Notes under the pieces: model-generated
Told to the model about the DNA's origin: nothing
The model's input: the letters and a program-made list of their open reading frames with translations, nothing else
Databases searched by the model: none
Shown here: piece after piece, positions 23,373-33,843 of the stretch
Numbering within the stretch: position 1 is the first letter of the stretch
Layout of the letters: every line of letters begins with the position of its first letter
Position numbers and translations under genes: made by a program
NCBI GenBank assembly: GCA_949752735.1
Contig: OX457039.1
Coordinates: 45,731,599-45,795,598 of the forward strand
Direction: 5' to 3'
DNA from: Lumbricus terrestris
Taxonomy: Eukaryota; Annelida; Clitellata; Crassiclitellata; Lumbricidae
Length of the DNA: 64,000 nucleotides

Positions 23373-23383
23373 TGTATATATAT

Positions 23384-23426
<43 letters not shown>
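23373..23426. repeat. TA/CA microsatellite, landing site of element 1
   Basis: TATATATACACACACACATATATA... leads directly into the terminal repeat of element 1. TA repeats resume on its far side at 32800. Confidence 0.9.
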
Positions 23427-23430
<4 letters not shown>

Positions 23431-24479
23431 GGCGCCCGTTAAGCCAATGAGAAAATTTTAAATTCGTAATTTTCTACACGGTACCCTCTGAAGTTGTTAC
23501 ACCTGGTCTGTGAAATAACAGAGTGAAATTTCAGAATTTTATGTTAATATTTACTGGGAGCTCAACATGACTAAAGTTTATGCTATATCGCAATCTTTCG
23601 TACCTTTTCCAGTTTCGTTGTTTACAGCATTTTGTTTCACATTGAACATGTTACTTAGGCCTACTGTGTTGTTATTATTCTATTTAGACTAATTAATGTG
23701 TTTAATATTACTGCTGCTCTCTCAGTCAACATTTTATCCGTGGATTCTTTCAGCTAGTTCATGTATAAAAATGAGTCCTTGTCATTGCAAAATCACAACA
23801 AACAGTTAAGGCTTTAATCTTAATTTAAAAATAACTGGACCCGCTACAAAACCACAAGAAGCACTAAGTTGTAAAGAAATAACATTTAAAGAGAACAGAA
23901 AAATGTAATATTCACAAAAGGTTACTGTTAGTAGGTTTTAGCTTATTATGGTCAATGTCCATACAGTACTCACAAACAGAGTAAAATTGCTATATCTATT
24001 AATTGTGCAATTAGCATTCTGCAATCTGCACCATCACTTTCATTTAGCTGCAACATGTTCCTTTTGTTAAAAAATATGCAATCCTTTTTTTTATTTAGTG
24101 TGCACACTGTTCTGCGCAATTGGGGCAATGATGCAGTAACTGTTGTATTTAGTGTGTCAATGTCATAGTTGTCATACTAAAGCAGCTACAGTATATCTAA
24201 ATCACTGATAGTGCTTTCAGTCTTTTGGATTTAAAATCTTAGATTGATTAGTTAATTACCAATAGAAAGTATGGCAGAAGTAGCTGCTTCACAACTTGTA
24301 ACAGTCACACGTATAGTTCCGCTGACATTTGGTTGATTGATCCGGTGTCAGAAAAGATACGCGGAAACAAGCTTCCAACTTACCATCAGGTGTTGTCTGC
24401 CTTTTTCCATTGGCACTAGATTCTTGCTAAGACAGTCAGAGACAGTTCAAGGTTTGTTGTACGTAAAGTTCTTCACATT

Positions 24480-25420
24480 TGGTCAATGGCCCGTATCCCA
24501 ACAACACTTGATAGGAATGCCATTGAAAAGTTGGAGGACATGTTTTATAGATGGGAGAAACTGAATAAGAACATGCATCGCAGAACTGAGCTAATGAAAG
24601 TACTATGATCGGAGATTTGGAAAAACTTTTGACATGGCACATACAGATGCTATGTCAATGACCACCATTGCTGAAGACAGGTTTTTCTTGGATGGCCAAC
24701 ACTGTCCACGCATAGGCTAAATGGGTGGTGTAGACACAGCTTTGGCTAGAACAGAGGGCAGAAAGTTAAAGAGATTTAAGTGTGAGCATTATCTCAGAAG
24801 TAAAGAAGATGACAGAAAGAGAGCGAATATCACAGTTCAGAAAGATGATGAATTGACTTCAGAAGAACTGGCCACTATGGCTGCTAAAGTTGAGTCTAAT
24901 CTAGAACCACGCTGCTCACATAGAGCTACCAAACGAGGGTCGGTGCCTGTTGTAACAGCAGAATTAAGTGCTGCACTTCATCGAGCCAATGTCAGCAGCC
25001 GCACAGCAACACTTATTCTGGCAGAGACTGCATAGAACCTTGGACATGACATGTCTAGTTTCAACGTCAATCCTGAATCCATCAGAACAGCAAGACTAAA
25101 GTTTCGTCCACATACCGCTCAGGCTGGAAAAGCCATTTTCGAACCGTCCGTACCTCTAGTTGTACATTGGGATGGCAAGACGTTACCAGATATTGCAGGC
25201 AATGAGCAGGTTGACGCAGTCTTGGTATCAGGTTTGCATGTGGAGCAGCCTCTTGACGTGACAAAGCTTCTGGATGGTAGGGGGAAGCAAATAGCAATGC
25301 TGTTGTTTCAATGATGCGAGAATGGGGAATAGAAAATCTAGTCAGGGCCATGTGCTTAGACACCCCAGCTTCCAATATGGGCAGACAAAGTGGGGTTTGT
25401 GGTGTGAAGATTTCGAGCTA
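24480..25420 (+). pseudogene. Element 1 transposase remnant (same family as element 2)
   Basis: Broken pieces read in order on the plus strand: HTDAMSMTTIAEDRFFLDGQ (about 24640), which parallels HADALTMISIPEDRDFLLSQ of element 2; 24721-25035 (104 aa, ending SSRTATLILAETA); 25051-25314 (containing PLVVHWDGKTLPD and VLVSG); and LDTPASNMG at 25356-25382. The last is a decayed form of the FDTTASNTG box that I take as the first catalytic Asp site. Stops and frame changes separate the pieces, and the C-terminal half is absent. The family is one I know only as uncharacterised proteins in many invertebrates. The assignment rests on motif order shared with element 2. Confidence 0.7.
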
Positions 25421-26165
25421 AACAAGAAATATGTTAACAGTCTAGTCTGGCAGTGGTAAATGGCAGAGTAGAGTGAGCTGTGTAGCTGATATATGACTTC
25501 AACACCTCCATTACAACAAGTGATGAACAGAAACAATTTCTCAAGCCACAGAGCCAATTAAGTACCCAAAAGCGAGAAAGTCACTACTTGTCGGTGATGA
25601 TACAACAACAAAATACACTGACAACTAGACCCTAGTGACTTACAGCTTAAAAACGAAAATAAATGCTGCAATGTACTTTGTTGTGGCAGTATTGTTACTA
25701 GTATTTTGAATAGTTCAGTTTTGATTAGCATTTGACAGTGCTGTATTGATTTTGCATTGAAAATATTTGAATGATAAATAACTGTGAAATAAGTCAGAAT
25801 AGCATGCTGTCGGATAATATTTCGCTATTGTTGTAAAAATAGGCCCCTGCAGTTTGTTTTAATTAATTGTCCGTGTCCCTGTCTGCCTGTGTATCGTTGA
25901 AACATGCCGTCTACTTAATTTATGCATAGGCGTGGCTAAGCGTCAACATGCCGTCTACTTAATTTATGCATAGGCGTGGCTAAGCGTCTACATGGCGTCT
26001 ACTTAATTTATGCATAGGCGTGGCTAAGCGTCTACATGGCGTCTACTTAATTTATGCAAGGCGTGGCTAAGCGTCTACCTGGGCCTGACAGGCGACTACA
26101 TAATATATGCAGGGCGTGGTCCAGCGTCTACATAATATATGCATGGGCGTGGCTTGGCGCATACG

Positions 26166-26173
26166 TATATATA
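26166..26173 (+). promoter_or_regulatory. Candidate LTR TATA box
   Basis: TATATATA in a GC-containing context (ACGTATATATACGAG). It would place the transcript start near 26195-26200. The same site in the 3' LTR is 31476-31483. Confidence 0.4.
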
Positions 26174-27197
26174 CGAGTGCGTGCGCAGGCACGGCAGTCA
26201 CCGAGAAGAAGTCATCGATCGAGAGTCATCGAAGGAAACAGTCACGTCAAGGAACACAGTTGTTACAACAGTCGTCGAACGGAAGGATCAGCCGACGCGG
26301 TCGCCGTGAGATAGAAGGGAGCTGCGACAGCCGAGTGTTACAGGTTCGAGGCGCAGTGCAGCTACGAGTCGTACGGGAGAAAACGCTTCGAAGAGCGCTA
26401 CGGTGAATCTACGACGTCTGCAATCCGACGCTGTCGACGACGAAAGGTTCGTAAGCCTTTGCTGTCCGACGCTGGTGGCTGGGGTTCGATTCTTGACCCA
26501 CAGTCGTGCTCTTCTGTAACCCGACGCGGCTGACGGCGGAAAGTCTGGGGACTTTCGTGAATCTACGACGACTACGATCCGACGCTGTCGACGACGAAAG
26601 GTTCGTAAGCCTTTGCTGTCCGACGCTGGTGGCTGGGGTTCGATTCTTGACCCACAGTCGTGCTCTTCTGTAACTCGACGCGGCTGACGGCGGAAAGTCT
26701 GGGGACTTTCGTGAATCTACGACGACTACGATCCGACGCTGTCGACGACGAAAGGTTCGTAAGCCTTTGCTGTCCGACGCTGGTGGCTGGGGTTCGATTC
26801 TTGACCCACAACCGTTCTCTCTGCCATCCGACGCTGCTGACGACGGAGAGTCTGGTGATTCTCGCTACGCAACGACGACGCCATTCGACTCCGGATCTGC
26901 CAACGTTTCCGACCGGGTGAGCGCAGTGGTTCAGTTTTATCGCTACGCAACGACGACGTCGACTCTGGTTCGAAACCCGACCCGTTTCACCGACTTCGAC
27001 GTGCGCTGGCGAAGCAGCGGTCTTCTACACGACGACGATTCAGCATTCTGCATTGACAATTGCTGTGAACAGTGGTGCATTAGTTTAGAGACAGTGGCGC
27101 TACGCGAACTTGCTCCGAACTTGCTCCGAACTTGCTCCGAACTCTGGCGCTATAGAAGTTGGCTGAGGACAGCTTAACGAGGGTTTTCTTGAAGTCG

Positions 27198-27203
27198 AAT
27201 AAA
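27198..27203 (+). terminator. Candidate LTR polyadenylation signal
   Basis: AATAAA followed by GTGTTTC. The functional copy would be the one in the 3' LTR at 32508-32513. Together with the TATA candidate it implies an R region of about 1 kb, which is long. Confidence 0.45.
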
Positions 27204-27350
27204 AGTGTTTCAAGCCTGACTGGCTAGTCGTCAATCCCCAGTTGACGCCGGACTACACGACGGACGGACATCGCCTTAACGACTAGGGTCTGGAGCTCGG
27301 TTCCTGGTGGTCTTTTGCCCAGCCCTAGTAGGTCGAGATTCTTTACAAAC

Positions 27351-27368
27351 TGGTACCGTGAAGTGGAG
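27351..27368 (+). promoter_or_regulatory. Presumed primer-binding site
   Basis: TGGTACCGTGAAGTGG starts three bases after the LTR end. PBSs complement the 3' CCA of a tRNA, so a TGG start at this distance is as expected. I did not assign the tRNA. Confidence 0.6.
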
Positions 27369-27448
27369 TGATTGGATTTCGTCGGACTTCTACAAAGCTG
27401 GTCCCAGCTACGAACTGATTGCAGCCTGTGGAGCGAAATTCAGCGACA

Positions 27449-30400
27449 ATGTGGAACACGGCAGAGATGGACGGGAACGCTGATGACCGCCCGATGACTT
27501 CGACGCCAGCAGTGGGACGAAGGACGGACCTCTTGGTCGACTCTGAGGTCGAGTCCAGCCGCTTTCTGGAGAGAATCGACTTCGATGACCCGCCGAAGAA
27601 GGATCGCAAAAGACTGCTGATTTCCGAAACAGACGTCAGCGCTTTGGAGACAAAAGTCTTGGACAGCGTCAGTCGCTTGGTCAGCGAACGGAAGATGACC
27701 ATGAAACCATCAAAATTCGATGGGACTGGGTCTCTCGAATCGTTCTTGGCACAATTCGACGTCTGCACACGCCACAATAGATGGACGGCAATCGACAAAG
27801 TCGACTTCCTCCGTGTTTCCTTGGAAAAGGCAGCAACGCAGCTGTTGTGGGACTTTGGAGCGCGAACGGAGGTGACGTATGAACAGCTGGTCGAGAGACT
27901 TCGTCAACGATACGGCGCGGAAGGTCAAGCTGAGACTTTTCGTGCGCAACTCTACTATCGTCGACAGAGGGCGGATGAAAGTCTGGGAGATCTGCTGCAC
28001 GACATCCGGAGACTTGTTGTTCTCGCCTATCCAGTGCCGTCGAACGAGACGACCGAGATCGTTGCTAAGGACGCCTTCCTTGAAGCTATCCGTGACCGGG
28101 AGCTGTCTCTAAAGGTGAGAGAACGGGAACCGAAGACGATCGACGAGGCGTACCGAACAGCTCTACGCTTGTCGGCGTATCAACAGACCGCAGACCTGGA
28201 GGATCGTCGCAGACCGGCGAATCGAATAAGAGGAACTCAGGAGGCCGACACCAGAGGACAGCTTCAGTCTCAGCTGGACGACTTCTTCACTGCCCAGCGC
28301 AAGTGGCAGCAGGACATGGAAGAAAGAATCTGCCGACAGCTGGAGGGACTTCGAAGCTCGAACAGGACGAACTTCAACTCCGCACCGATGGCTCCGCCGA
28401 CCATTCCGTCTCAAGGTAACGCATCAGGAAGTCTGGGACGTGGGTCGACCTGTTTCAAATGCGGGTCCCCAGGGCACTACGCACGCCAGTGCCGACAACG
28501 CCGACAGTTTCCAGACCGCCGGAACGACGACGCACGCGATTCGAGTCAGCCGACGACCGAGCAAGAGACCGTCACCAACCATACAACGAGAGACAGAGCA
28601 ACTGGCGTGACGAACAACGCGATCTACATCCATGGAGTGATCAACGGACGGCAAAGAACATGCCTAGTGGACACTGGGTCGGAGGTAAGCCTGGTTCCCT
28701 CGTCTGATGTTGATGGGTTGTTGCTCCAGCCTAGCACTCGCATTCTCTTGGCTGCTAACGGAACACAGATAAGGGTTTTGGGTCAGGTTGATGTCCCAAT
28801 CAGGATTTCCAGAGGTTTTTCCATTGAGACAAATTTTCTCGTCTCTGACCAGATTGGGGAACCAATGCTGGGAATGGATTGGTTGAGGCAACACCGCTGT
28901 CGACTTGGTTTTGGTCAGGGTGCACTCTTTGTTGGTAGACGCCGCATTCCTTTGGTTAAGGGCAATGGTTCACTTTGGTGTCGCAGGGTTATTGTTGCTG
29001 AGGAGACAACTGTTCTTCCTCGTTCGCAGTGCGATATCCCTTGTAGGACGCAATATCGTGATTTGACGACCACAGCTGAAGCGTGGATGACTGAATCTAA
29101 AGAGATTCGGCCGGGATTGTATGTAGCTAGAGTTGTGCTGAATGATGATGATGATAAAATGTGCATTCGTGTGGTGAATTTGAATGAACAGCCTGCGATG
29201 TTAACTACTGACTTGATGTTGGGCGATTTGCACCCCGTAAATGTTGAAGTAATGAAATGGCAGGTTCGCCGACGGGCCTACTGGGTCGGATGGTCCGGGG
29301 ACGTAAAAAGATTCTGCCGGCACTGCGAGAGATGTTGCCAGTACCATAGGGGCGCTCTACAAAGACAGGGTCCTCTTCAAACCCTGCACTGTGGGGAGCC
29401 ATGGGAAAGGGTGAGCGTGGATGTTACTGGTCCTCACCCCAGGAGCAAGAGAGGCAACATATACATCCTAACCATGATGGACAACTTTACGAAATTTGTC
29501 GAAGCCGCCCCCATGGCAAATCAGGAGGCGACCACAGTGGCGAAAGCACTGGTGGAAACGATTGTCGTTCGCTACGGGGCGCCACTCCAGATTCTGACGG
29601 ATCGTGGGACGAACTTCGAAGGACGGGTGTTCCAGGAAATGTGTCGCCTCTTGGAAGTGGACAAAGTAAGGACGTCCAGCTATCGGCCACAGTGCAACGG
29701 AATGATCGAACGATTCCACCGCACGCTCAATTCGATGCTGGGAAAGGTGGTGAGCGAGAACCAGCGGGACTGGGACGATCATCTTCCGTATGTAATGGCT
29801 GCGTACCGCGCCTCCGTTCACGATGTGACCGGCTTCTCGCCGAACTACCTCGTCTTCGGGAGAGAGAACAGAGCACCGCTGGACATCGTTTACGGTCCAC
29901 CCGAGGAACCAGACGGGAACGGGCAGACGTATTCGACCTACGCTGCGGAATTGCTGGAAAAGTTTGAAAAAGCGTATCGCGCTGCACGCCAAGGTCTCAG
30001 AAAGGGCGCTGAGCGACGCAAGCACAGCTACGACCTGCGTGTACGACCAGCGAAATTTGAAGCCGGAGACTGGGTTTACTACTTCAGTCCACGGAAATTT
30101 GTGGGACGTAGTCCGAAGTTCCAGCGTAATTTCACTGGTCCGTGGATGATTGTGCGGGCGTGTGGTCCGGTCAACTATCTTCTCCAAAAGTCGCCGAAGG
30201 CTAAACCCTTCGTGGCGCACGTAGACAAGCTTCGCCACTGTTATGGAAGGACGAAGGGAGAATGGACTGAGGCGACCGAAAAAGTGACCGGAGGGTCGCC
30301 CCAAAAAGTGACCGGGAGCGCCACGGCTTCTACCAGTCGACGGCCACACCGCCGTGGGGACGGAACGCGCGAAACGGATGCGCACGACCAGGATTTGGAC

Positions 30401-30463
30401 GGAGTGGCGACCTCTACAGGTCGACCACGACGCAACGCTGGCCGTCCTGTCCGCTTTCAGTGA
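27449..30463 (+). CDS. Gag-protease-integrase polyprotein lacking RT and RNase H
   Basis: A 1004-aa frame from the first ATG (27449); the frame runs upstream to a TTG at 27419, just after a TGA. In order: a charged gag region (1-330) with a capsid-like helical part; a CCHC zinc knuckle CFKCGSPGHYARQC (335-348); retropepsin with DTG at 408-410, flap-region AANGT and LGMDWL; then, where RT and RNase H should be, an in-frame junction near residue 604 directly into integrase. Only the Cys pair of the HHCC finger remains (CRHCERC). The core is complete: D658 (VDVTG), D718 (TDRGTNF) and E754 (NGMIERF), a D-35-E spacing. A GPY/F-type module follows near 897 (FTGPWMIV), and there is no chromodomain. 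The integrase spacing and GPY/F module support Ty3/gypsy. Codon usage changes abruptly at about 28690 and 29262. It may still supply Gag, but cannot self-replicate. Confidence 0.9.
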   Translation: MWNTAEMDGNADDRPMTSTPAVGRRTDLLVDSEVESSRFLERIDFDDPPKKDRKRLLISETDVSALETKVLDSVSRLVSERKMTMKPSKFDGTGSLESFLAQFDVCTRHNRWTAIDKVDFLRVSLEKAATQLLWDFGARTEVTYEQLVERLRQRYGAEGQAETFRAQLYYRRQRADESLGDLLHDIRRLVVLAYPVPSNETTEIVAKDAFLEAIRDRELSLKVREREPKTIDEAYRTALRLSAYQQTADLEDRRRPANRIRGTQEADTRGQLQSQLDDFFTAQRKWQQDMEERICRQLEGLRSSNRTNFNSAPMAPPTIPSQGNASGSLGRGSTCFKCGSPGHYARQCRQRRQFPDRRNDDARDSSQPTTEQETVTNHTTRDRATGVTNNAIYIHGVINGRQRTCLVDTGSEVSLVPSSDVDGLLLQPSTRILLAANGTQIRVLGQVDVPIRISRGFSIETNFLVSDQIGEPMLGMDWLRQHRCRLGFGQGALFVGRRRIPLVKGNGSLWCRRVIVAEETTVLPRSQCDIPCRTQYRDLTTTAEAWMTESKEIRPGLYVARVVLNDDDDKMCIRVVNLNEQPAMLTTDLMLGDLHPVNVEVMKWQVRRRAYWVGWSGDVKRFCRHCERCCQYHRGALQRQGPLQTLHCGEPWERVSVDVTGPHPRSKRGNIYILTMMDNFTKFVEAAPMANQEATTVAKALVETIVVRYGAPLQILTDRGTNFEGRVFQEMCRLLEVDKVRTSSYRPQCNGMIERFHRTLNSMLGKVVSENQRDWDDHLPYVMAAYRASVHDVTGFSPNYLVFGRENRAPLDIVYGPPEEPDGNGQTYSTYAAELLEKFEKAYRAARQGLRKGAERRKHSYDLRVRPAKFEAGDWVYYFSPRKFVGRSPKFQRNFTGPWMIVRACGPVNYLLQKSPKAKPFVAHVDKLRHCYGRTKGEWTEATEKVTGGSPQKVTGSATASTSRRPHRRGDGTRETDAHDQDLDGVATSTGRPRRNAGRPVRFQ

Positions 30464-31095
30464 ACGCGGCTGAAAGCAAATTAGAAATAATTATTGAGTC
30501 GTGCCTGACTCCGAGCTTATTTTTTTTGATTAGGCGTAATTGCCAGCTGTATAGTTAGCTATTCAATTGTTTGTACTTATGCTATGTCGTTTTGAAAAAA
30601 AAAAAAAAAAAAAAGAGAAGAAAGAAGGGGGGTGTGAACAAAACAGTTCACACCGTACCCGAAATGAAAAAAAAAATAGAGAAATAAGCCTAAAAAAAAA
30701 AAAAAAAAAAAAAAAGAAAAACAGGCAGAGACATGAAAAACAGGCGAGAAAAAAAAAATAAAAGGGGGTTGTGACCGAGATGGCACTTCGCACCCGCAAG
30801 AAAAGAGCCGAACAAAAAGGGGGATGTGCGCGAAAAGCACTTCGCACCCGATTCAGCTTGGCTATTTATGATGTCTTTAATTACGGTACCGTGTGACAGT
30901 TATTTCTGTGGCAAGCTGATGTACAGCATTTTGCTGATTGGAAAACGTGTTAGATTTTCTTTTGGTACAGATACTCTTGCATTTGCTGTATAGTTGGACA
31001 ATTAATCGTGTTTTATAGGATGTTTTACTCCGATTGTCGGGTAGATTTTCTGTTAGTGCTCCAAGGTGGGCCTTGGATTGCTTCTGGGGGAGGCG
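30464..31095 (+). other. 3' untranslated part of the LTR element, A-rich
   Basis: Contains four long A-rich tracts (30595-30630, 30666-30715, 30740-30765 and smaller runs). They are interleaved with GGGG(T/A)TGTG and GCACTTCGCACCCG blocks; the last occurs twice (about 30783 and 30837). The Lys-rich and Phe-rich frames here are not genes. The segment ends in the purine run next to the 3' LTR. Confidence 0.7.
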
Positions 31096-32657
31096 TGTTG
31101 TAAAAATAGGCCCCTGCAGTTTGTTTTAATTAATTGTCCGTGTCCCTGTCTGCCTGTGTATCGTTGAAACATGCCGTCTACTTAATTTATGCATAGGCGT
31201 GGCTAAGCGTCAACATGCCGTCTACTTAATTTATGCATAGGCGTGGCTAAGCGTCTACATGGCGTCTACTTAATTTATGCATAGGCGTGGCTAAGCGTCT
31301 ACATGGCGTCTACTTAATTTATGCAAGGCGTGGCTAAGCGTCAACATGCCGTCTACTTAATTTATGCAAGGCGTGGCTAAGCGTCTACCTGGGCCTGACA
31401 GGCGACTACATAATATATGCAGGGCGTGGTCCAGCGTCTACATAATATATGCATGGGCGTGGCTTGGCGCATACGTATATATACGAGTGCGTGCGCAGGC
31501 ACGGCAGTCACCGAGAAGAAGTCATCGATCGAGAGTCATCGAAGGAAACAGTCACGTCAAGGAACACAGTTGTTACAACAGTCGTCGAACGGAAGGATCA
31601 GCCGACGCGGTCGCCGTGAGATAGAAGGGAGCTGCGACAGCCGAGTGTTACAGGTTCGAGGCGCAGTGCAGCTACGAGTCGTACGGGAGAAAACGCTTCG
31701 AAGAGCGCTACGGTGAATCTACGACGTCTGCAATCCGACGCTGTCGACGACGAAAGGTTCGTAAGCCTTTGCTGTCCGACGCTGGTGGCTGGGGTTCGAT
31801 TCTTGACCCACAGTCGTGCTCTTCTGTAACCCGACGCGGCTGACGGCGGAAAGTCTGGGGACTTTCGTGAATCTACGACGACTACGATCCGACGCTGTCG
31901 ACGACGAAAGGTTCGTAAGCCTTTGCTGTCCGACGCTGGTGGCTGGGGTTCGATTCTTGACCCACAGTCGTGCTCTTCTGTAACTCGACGCGGCTGACGG
32001 CGGAAAGTCTGGGGACTTTCGTGAATCTACGACGACTACGATCCGACGCTGTCGACGACGAAAGGTTCGTAAGCCTTTGCTGTCCGACGCTGGTGGCTGG
32101 GGTTCGATTCTTGACCCACAACCGTTCTCTCTGCCATCCGACGCTGCTGACGACGGAGAGTCTGGTGATTCTCGCTACGCAACGACGACGCCATTCGACT
32201 CCGGATCTGCCAACGTTTCCGACCGGGTGAGCGCAGTGGTTCAGTTTTATCGCTACGCAACGACGACGTCGACTCTGGTTCGAAACCCGACCCGTTTCAC
32301 CGACTTCGACGTGCGCTGGCGAAGCAGCGGTCTTCTACACGACGACGATTCAGCATTCTGCATTGACAATTGCTGTGAACAGTGGTGCATTAGTTTAGAG
32401 ACAGTGGCGCTACGCGAACTTGCTCCGAACTTGCTCCGAACTTGCTCCGAACTCTGGCGCTATAGAAGTTGGCTGAGGACAGCTTAACGAGGGTTTTCTT
32501 GAAGTCGAATAAAAGTGTTTCAAGCCTGACTGGCTAGTCGTCAATCCCCAGTTGACGCCGGACTACACGACGGACGGACATCGCCTTAACGACTAGGGTC
32601 TGGAGCTCGGTTCCTGGTGGTCTTTTGCCCAGCCCTAGTAGGTCGAGATTCTTTACA
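31096..32657 (+). repeat. 3' LTR (1562 bp)
   Basis: Same as the 5' LTR with one additional 43-bp unit in the array at about 31170-31390 (offset between LTRs is 5267 before and 5310 after the array). It is followed by CTAT, matching the bases before the 5' LTR. Confidence 0.95.
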
Positions 32658-32799
32658 CTATCTTCACATACGTTGAGCTCCCTCTAAACATGCATCCAAA
32701 ATTCTTAAAAAATTACCTGGAACTTCTCTCATGATAGACAACAAAATGAGAGGGTACCACATAAGAAATTCAGAAAATATTTTTTAACGGGCGCCCTAA

Positions 32800-33035
32800 T
32801 ATATATATATAGTTGCTAGCGGACAAAAAAGTCATTTCAATGTATGTCAGCTTCCTGTTGAATCCAAGCACCAAATCGGAAGTCATTCGTTCAGAGCCCA
32901 TGCATGATGCAGCATATATTATACAGTGGGTGGACAGTGGACACTAAATGCGTCCGCCGAAGAAAACCTTAATCCAACGAAGACTGACACAGACCACAGA
33001 CAGACAGACCTCCGTTAAATTAGCCATATAGCTCA
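32800..33035. other. No gene recognised
   Basis: TA run at 32800-32812, then unique-looking sequence. Confidence 0.3.
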
Positions 33036-33039
33036 GTTG

Positions 33040-33067
33040 TGTCTGTCTGTCTGTCTGTCTGTCTGTC
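33040..33067. repeat. (CTGT)n microsatellite
   Basis: Seven CTGT units. Confidence 0.95.
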
Positions 33068-33207
33068 CTTCTCCTTCTGTCCAGCTCTGTTTTTCTGTTA
33101 TGCACCAATATCCTGTCGTTGACTTTCGTATCAATGTCGTGTTATAAAGTTTAATAATAATAATTAGGCCTATTACAACAATAGTAATAATTACAAGAAA
33201 AGTATGG

Positions 33208-33227
33208 CCTATAGTAGTAGTAGTAAC

Positions 33228-33310
<83 letters not shown>

Positions 33311-33347
33311 CCGCAGTAGTAGTAGTAGCAGTAGCAGTAGCAGTAAC

Positions 33348-33396
<49 letters not shown>

Positions 33397-33533
33397 ATAG
33401 TAGTAGTAGTAGTAGTTGTAGTAGTAGTAGCAGTAGCAGTAGCAGTAGCAGTAGCAGTAGCAGTAGCAGTAGCAGTAGCAGTAGCAGTAGCAGTAGCAGT
33501 AGCAGTAGCAGTAGTAGTAGTAGTAGTAGTAGC
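33208..33533. repeat. 320-bp TAG/CAG trinucleotide array
   Basis: (AGT)n occupies most of 33208-33420. From about 33428 to 33512 it becomes a regular alternation of AGT and AGC (CAGTAG hexamer), then AGT again. Six-frame reading gives poly-Ser, poly-Leu and Thr/Ala runs on both strands; I do not treat these as genes. Confidence 0.95.
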
Positions 33534-33843
33534 AATAATAAAACTTTTAATTATAATGACAATAATAAAACAACAATAACACTGTAGTTCTTGCATGCAT
33601 CAATAAATCATGGCTAGCTGCTTGTTTCTGCTCTTGTTGCTCTAGTTCTGCAGTCATTGTCTTTGTCCCTTTGTCTCCGCCTGCTACCATTTTATTCTCC
33701 CATCTATCAGTCTTAAGTCTTGCACAACACCGAATTTATCGCGCGCCAGTTTATGGCTTTTCAAGATCCTTCACACAAGTGCGGTCAAAGCAAAAAGCAA
33801 TGATGGGTTGCCTGCAGTAGCAAACTGCCTCGTCTCATGAATC
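33534..33843. other. No gene recognised
   Basis: Short AT-rich stretch; nothing supportable. Confidence 0.3.

Larger units (their letters stand above)
25829..27347 (+). repeat. 5' LTR (1519 bp)
   Basis: Begins TG and ends CA. Inside are tandem 43-bp units (from about 25900, each with TCTACTTAATTTATGCA and GGCGTGGCTAAGCGTC), about 2.6 copies of a 154-bp unit (starts 26403, 26557, 26711) and three GAACTTGCTCC 12-mers (about 27109-27140). It has one 43-bp unit fewer than the 3' LTR. No other difference was noticed, and the open frames over both LTRs translate identically. Confidence 0.95.
25829..32657 (+). mobile_element. Ty3/gypsy-like LTR retroelement, RT-less, with near-identical LTRs
   Basis: Complete insertion of 6829 bp bounded by the 4-bp duplication CTAT (25825-25828 and 32658-32661). 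Both LTRs start TGTTGTAAAAATAGG and end TTTACA. Internal parts: a presumed primer-binding site starting TGG at 27351, a gag-protease-integrase ORF (27449-30463), an A-rich 3' region, and a short purine run GGGGGAGG (31086-31093) next to the 3' LTR. Reverse transcriptase and RNase H are absent, so the copy is non-autonomous. The near-identical LTRs imply recent transposition using enzymes from another copy. It is nested in element 1 and lies in the plus orientation. No envelope-like ORF was seen. Confidence 0.95.
23427..32799. mobile_element. DNA transposon 'element 1' (TTAGGG-TIR family) containing an LTR element
   Basis: The left end TTAGGGCGCCCGTTAA (23427) and the right end (inverse, finishing at 32799) match over 16 bp, and both are flanked by TA repeats. 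Subterminal blocks also pair inverted: GGTACCCTCT against AGAGGGTACC, and GGGAGCTCAAC against GTTGAGCTCCC. The transposase remnant lies at 24480-25420. A 6.8-kb LTR element entered between 25828 and 32658, leaving about 2.4 kb of element 1 on the left and 142 bp on the right. Relative to element 2, the C-terminal transposase region is missing and was probably deleted before the LTR insertion. Superfamily not assigned. A TA target duplication is likely but cannot be proved inside a TA repeat. Confidence 0.85.

Noticed and set aside
27419..27448. Extension of the LTR-element ORF to a TTG codon
   Set aside because: A TGA precedes it immediately, and the first ATG is at 27449.
28684..29261. Intron bounded by AGGTAAG and GGCAGGT in the LTR element
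   Set aside because: The reading frame stays open and encodes recognisable protease sequence; recombination is the simpler explanation, kept only as an alternative.
30563..30847. Phe-rich membrane-like frames on the minus strand and Lys-rich frame on the plus strand
   Set aside because: Arise from the A-rich tracts in the 3' region of the LTR element.
33033..33596. Long Thr/Ala-rich, poly-Ser and poly-Leu frames over the TAG/CAG array
   Set aside because: All six-frame products of a trinucleotide repeat, with no unique sequence of protein character at either end.
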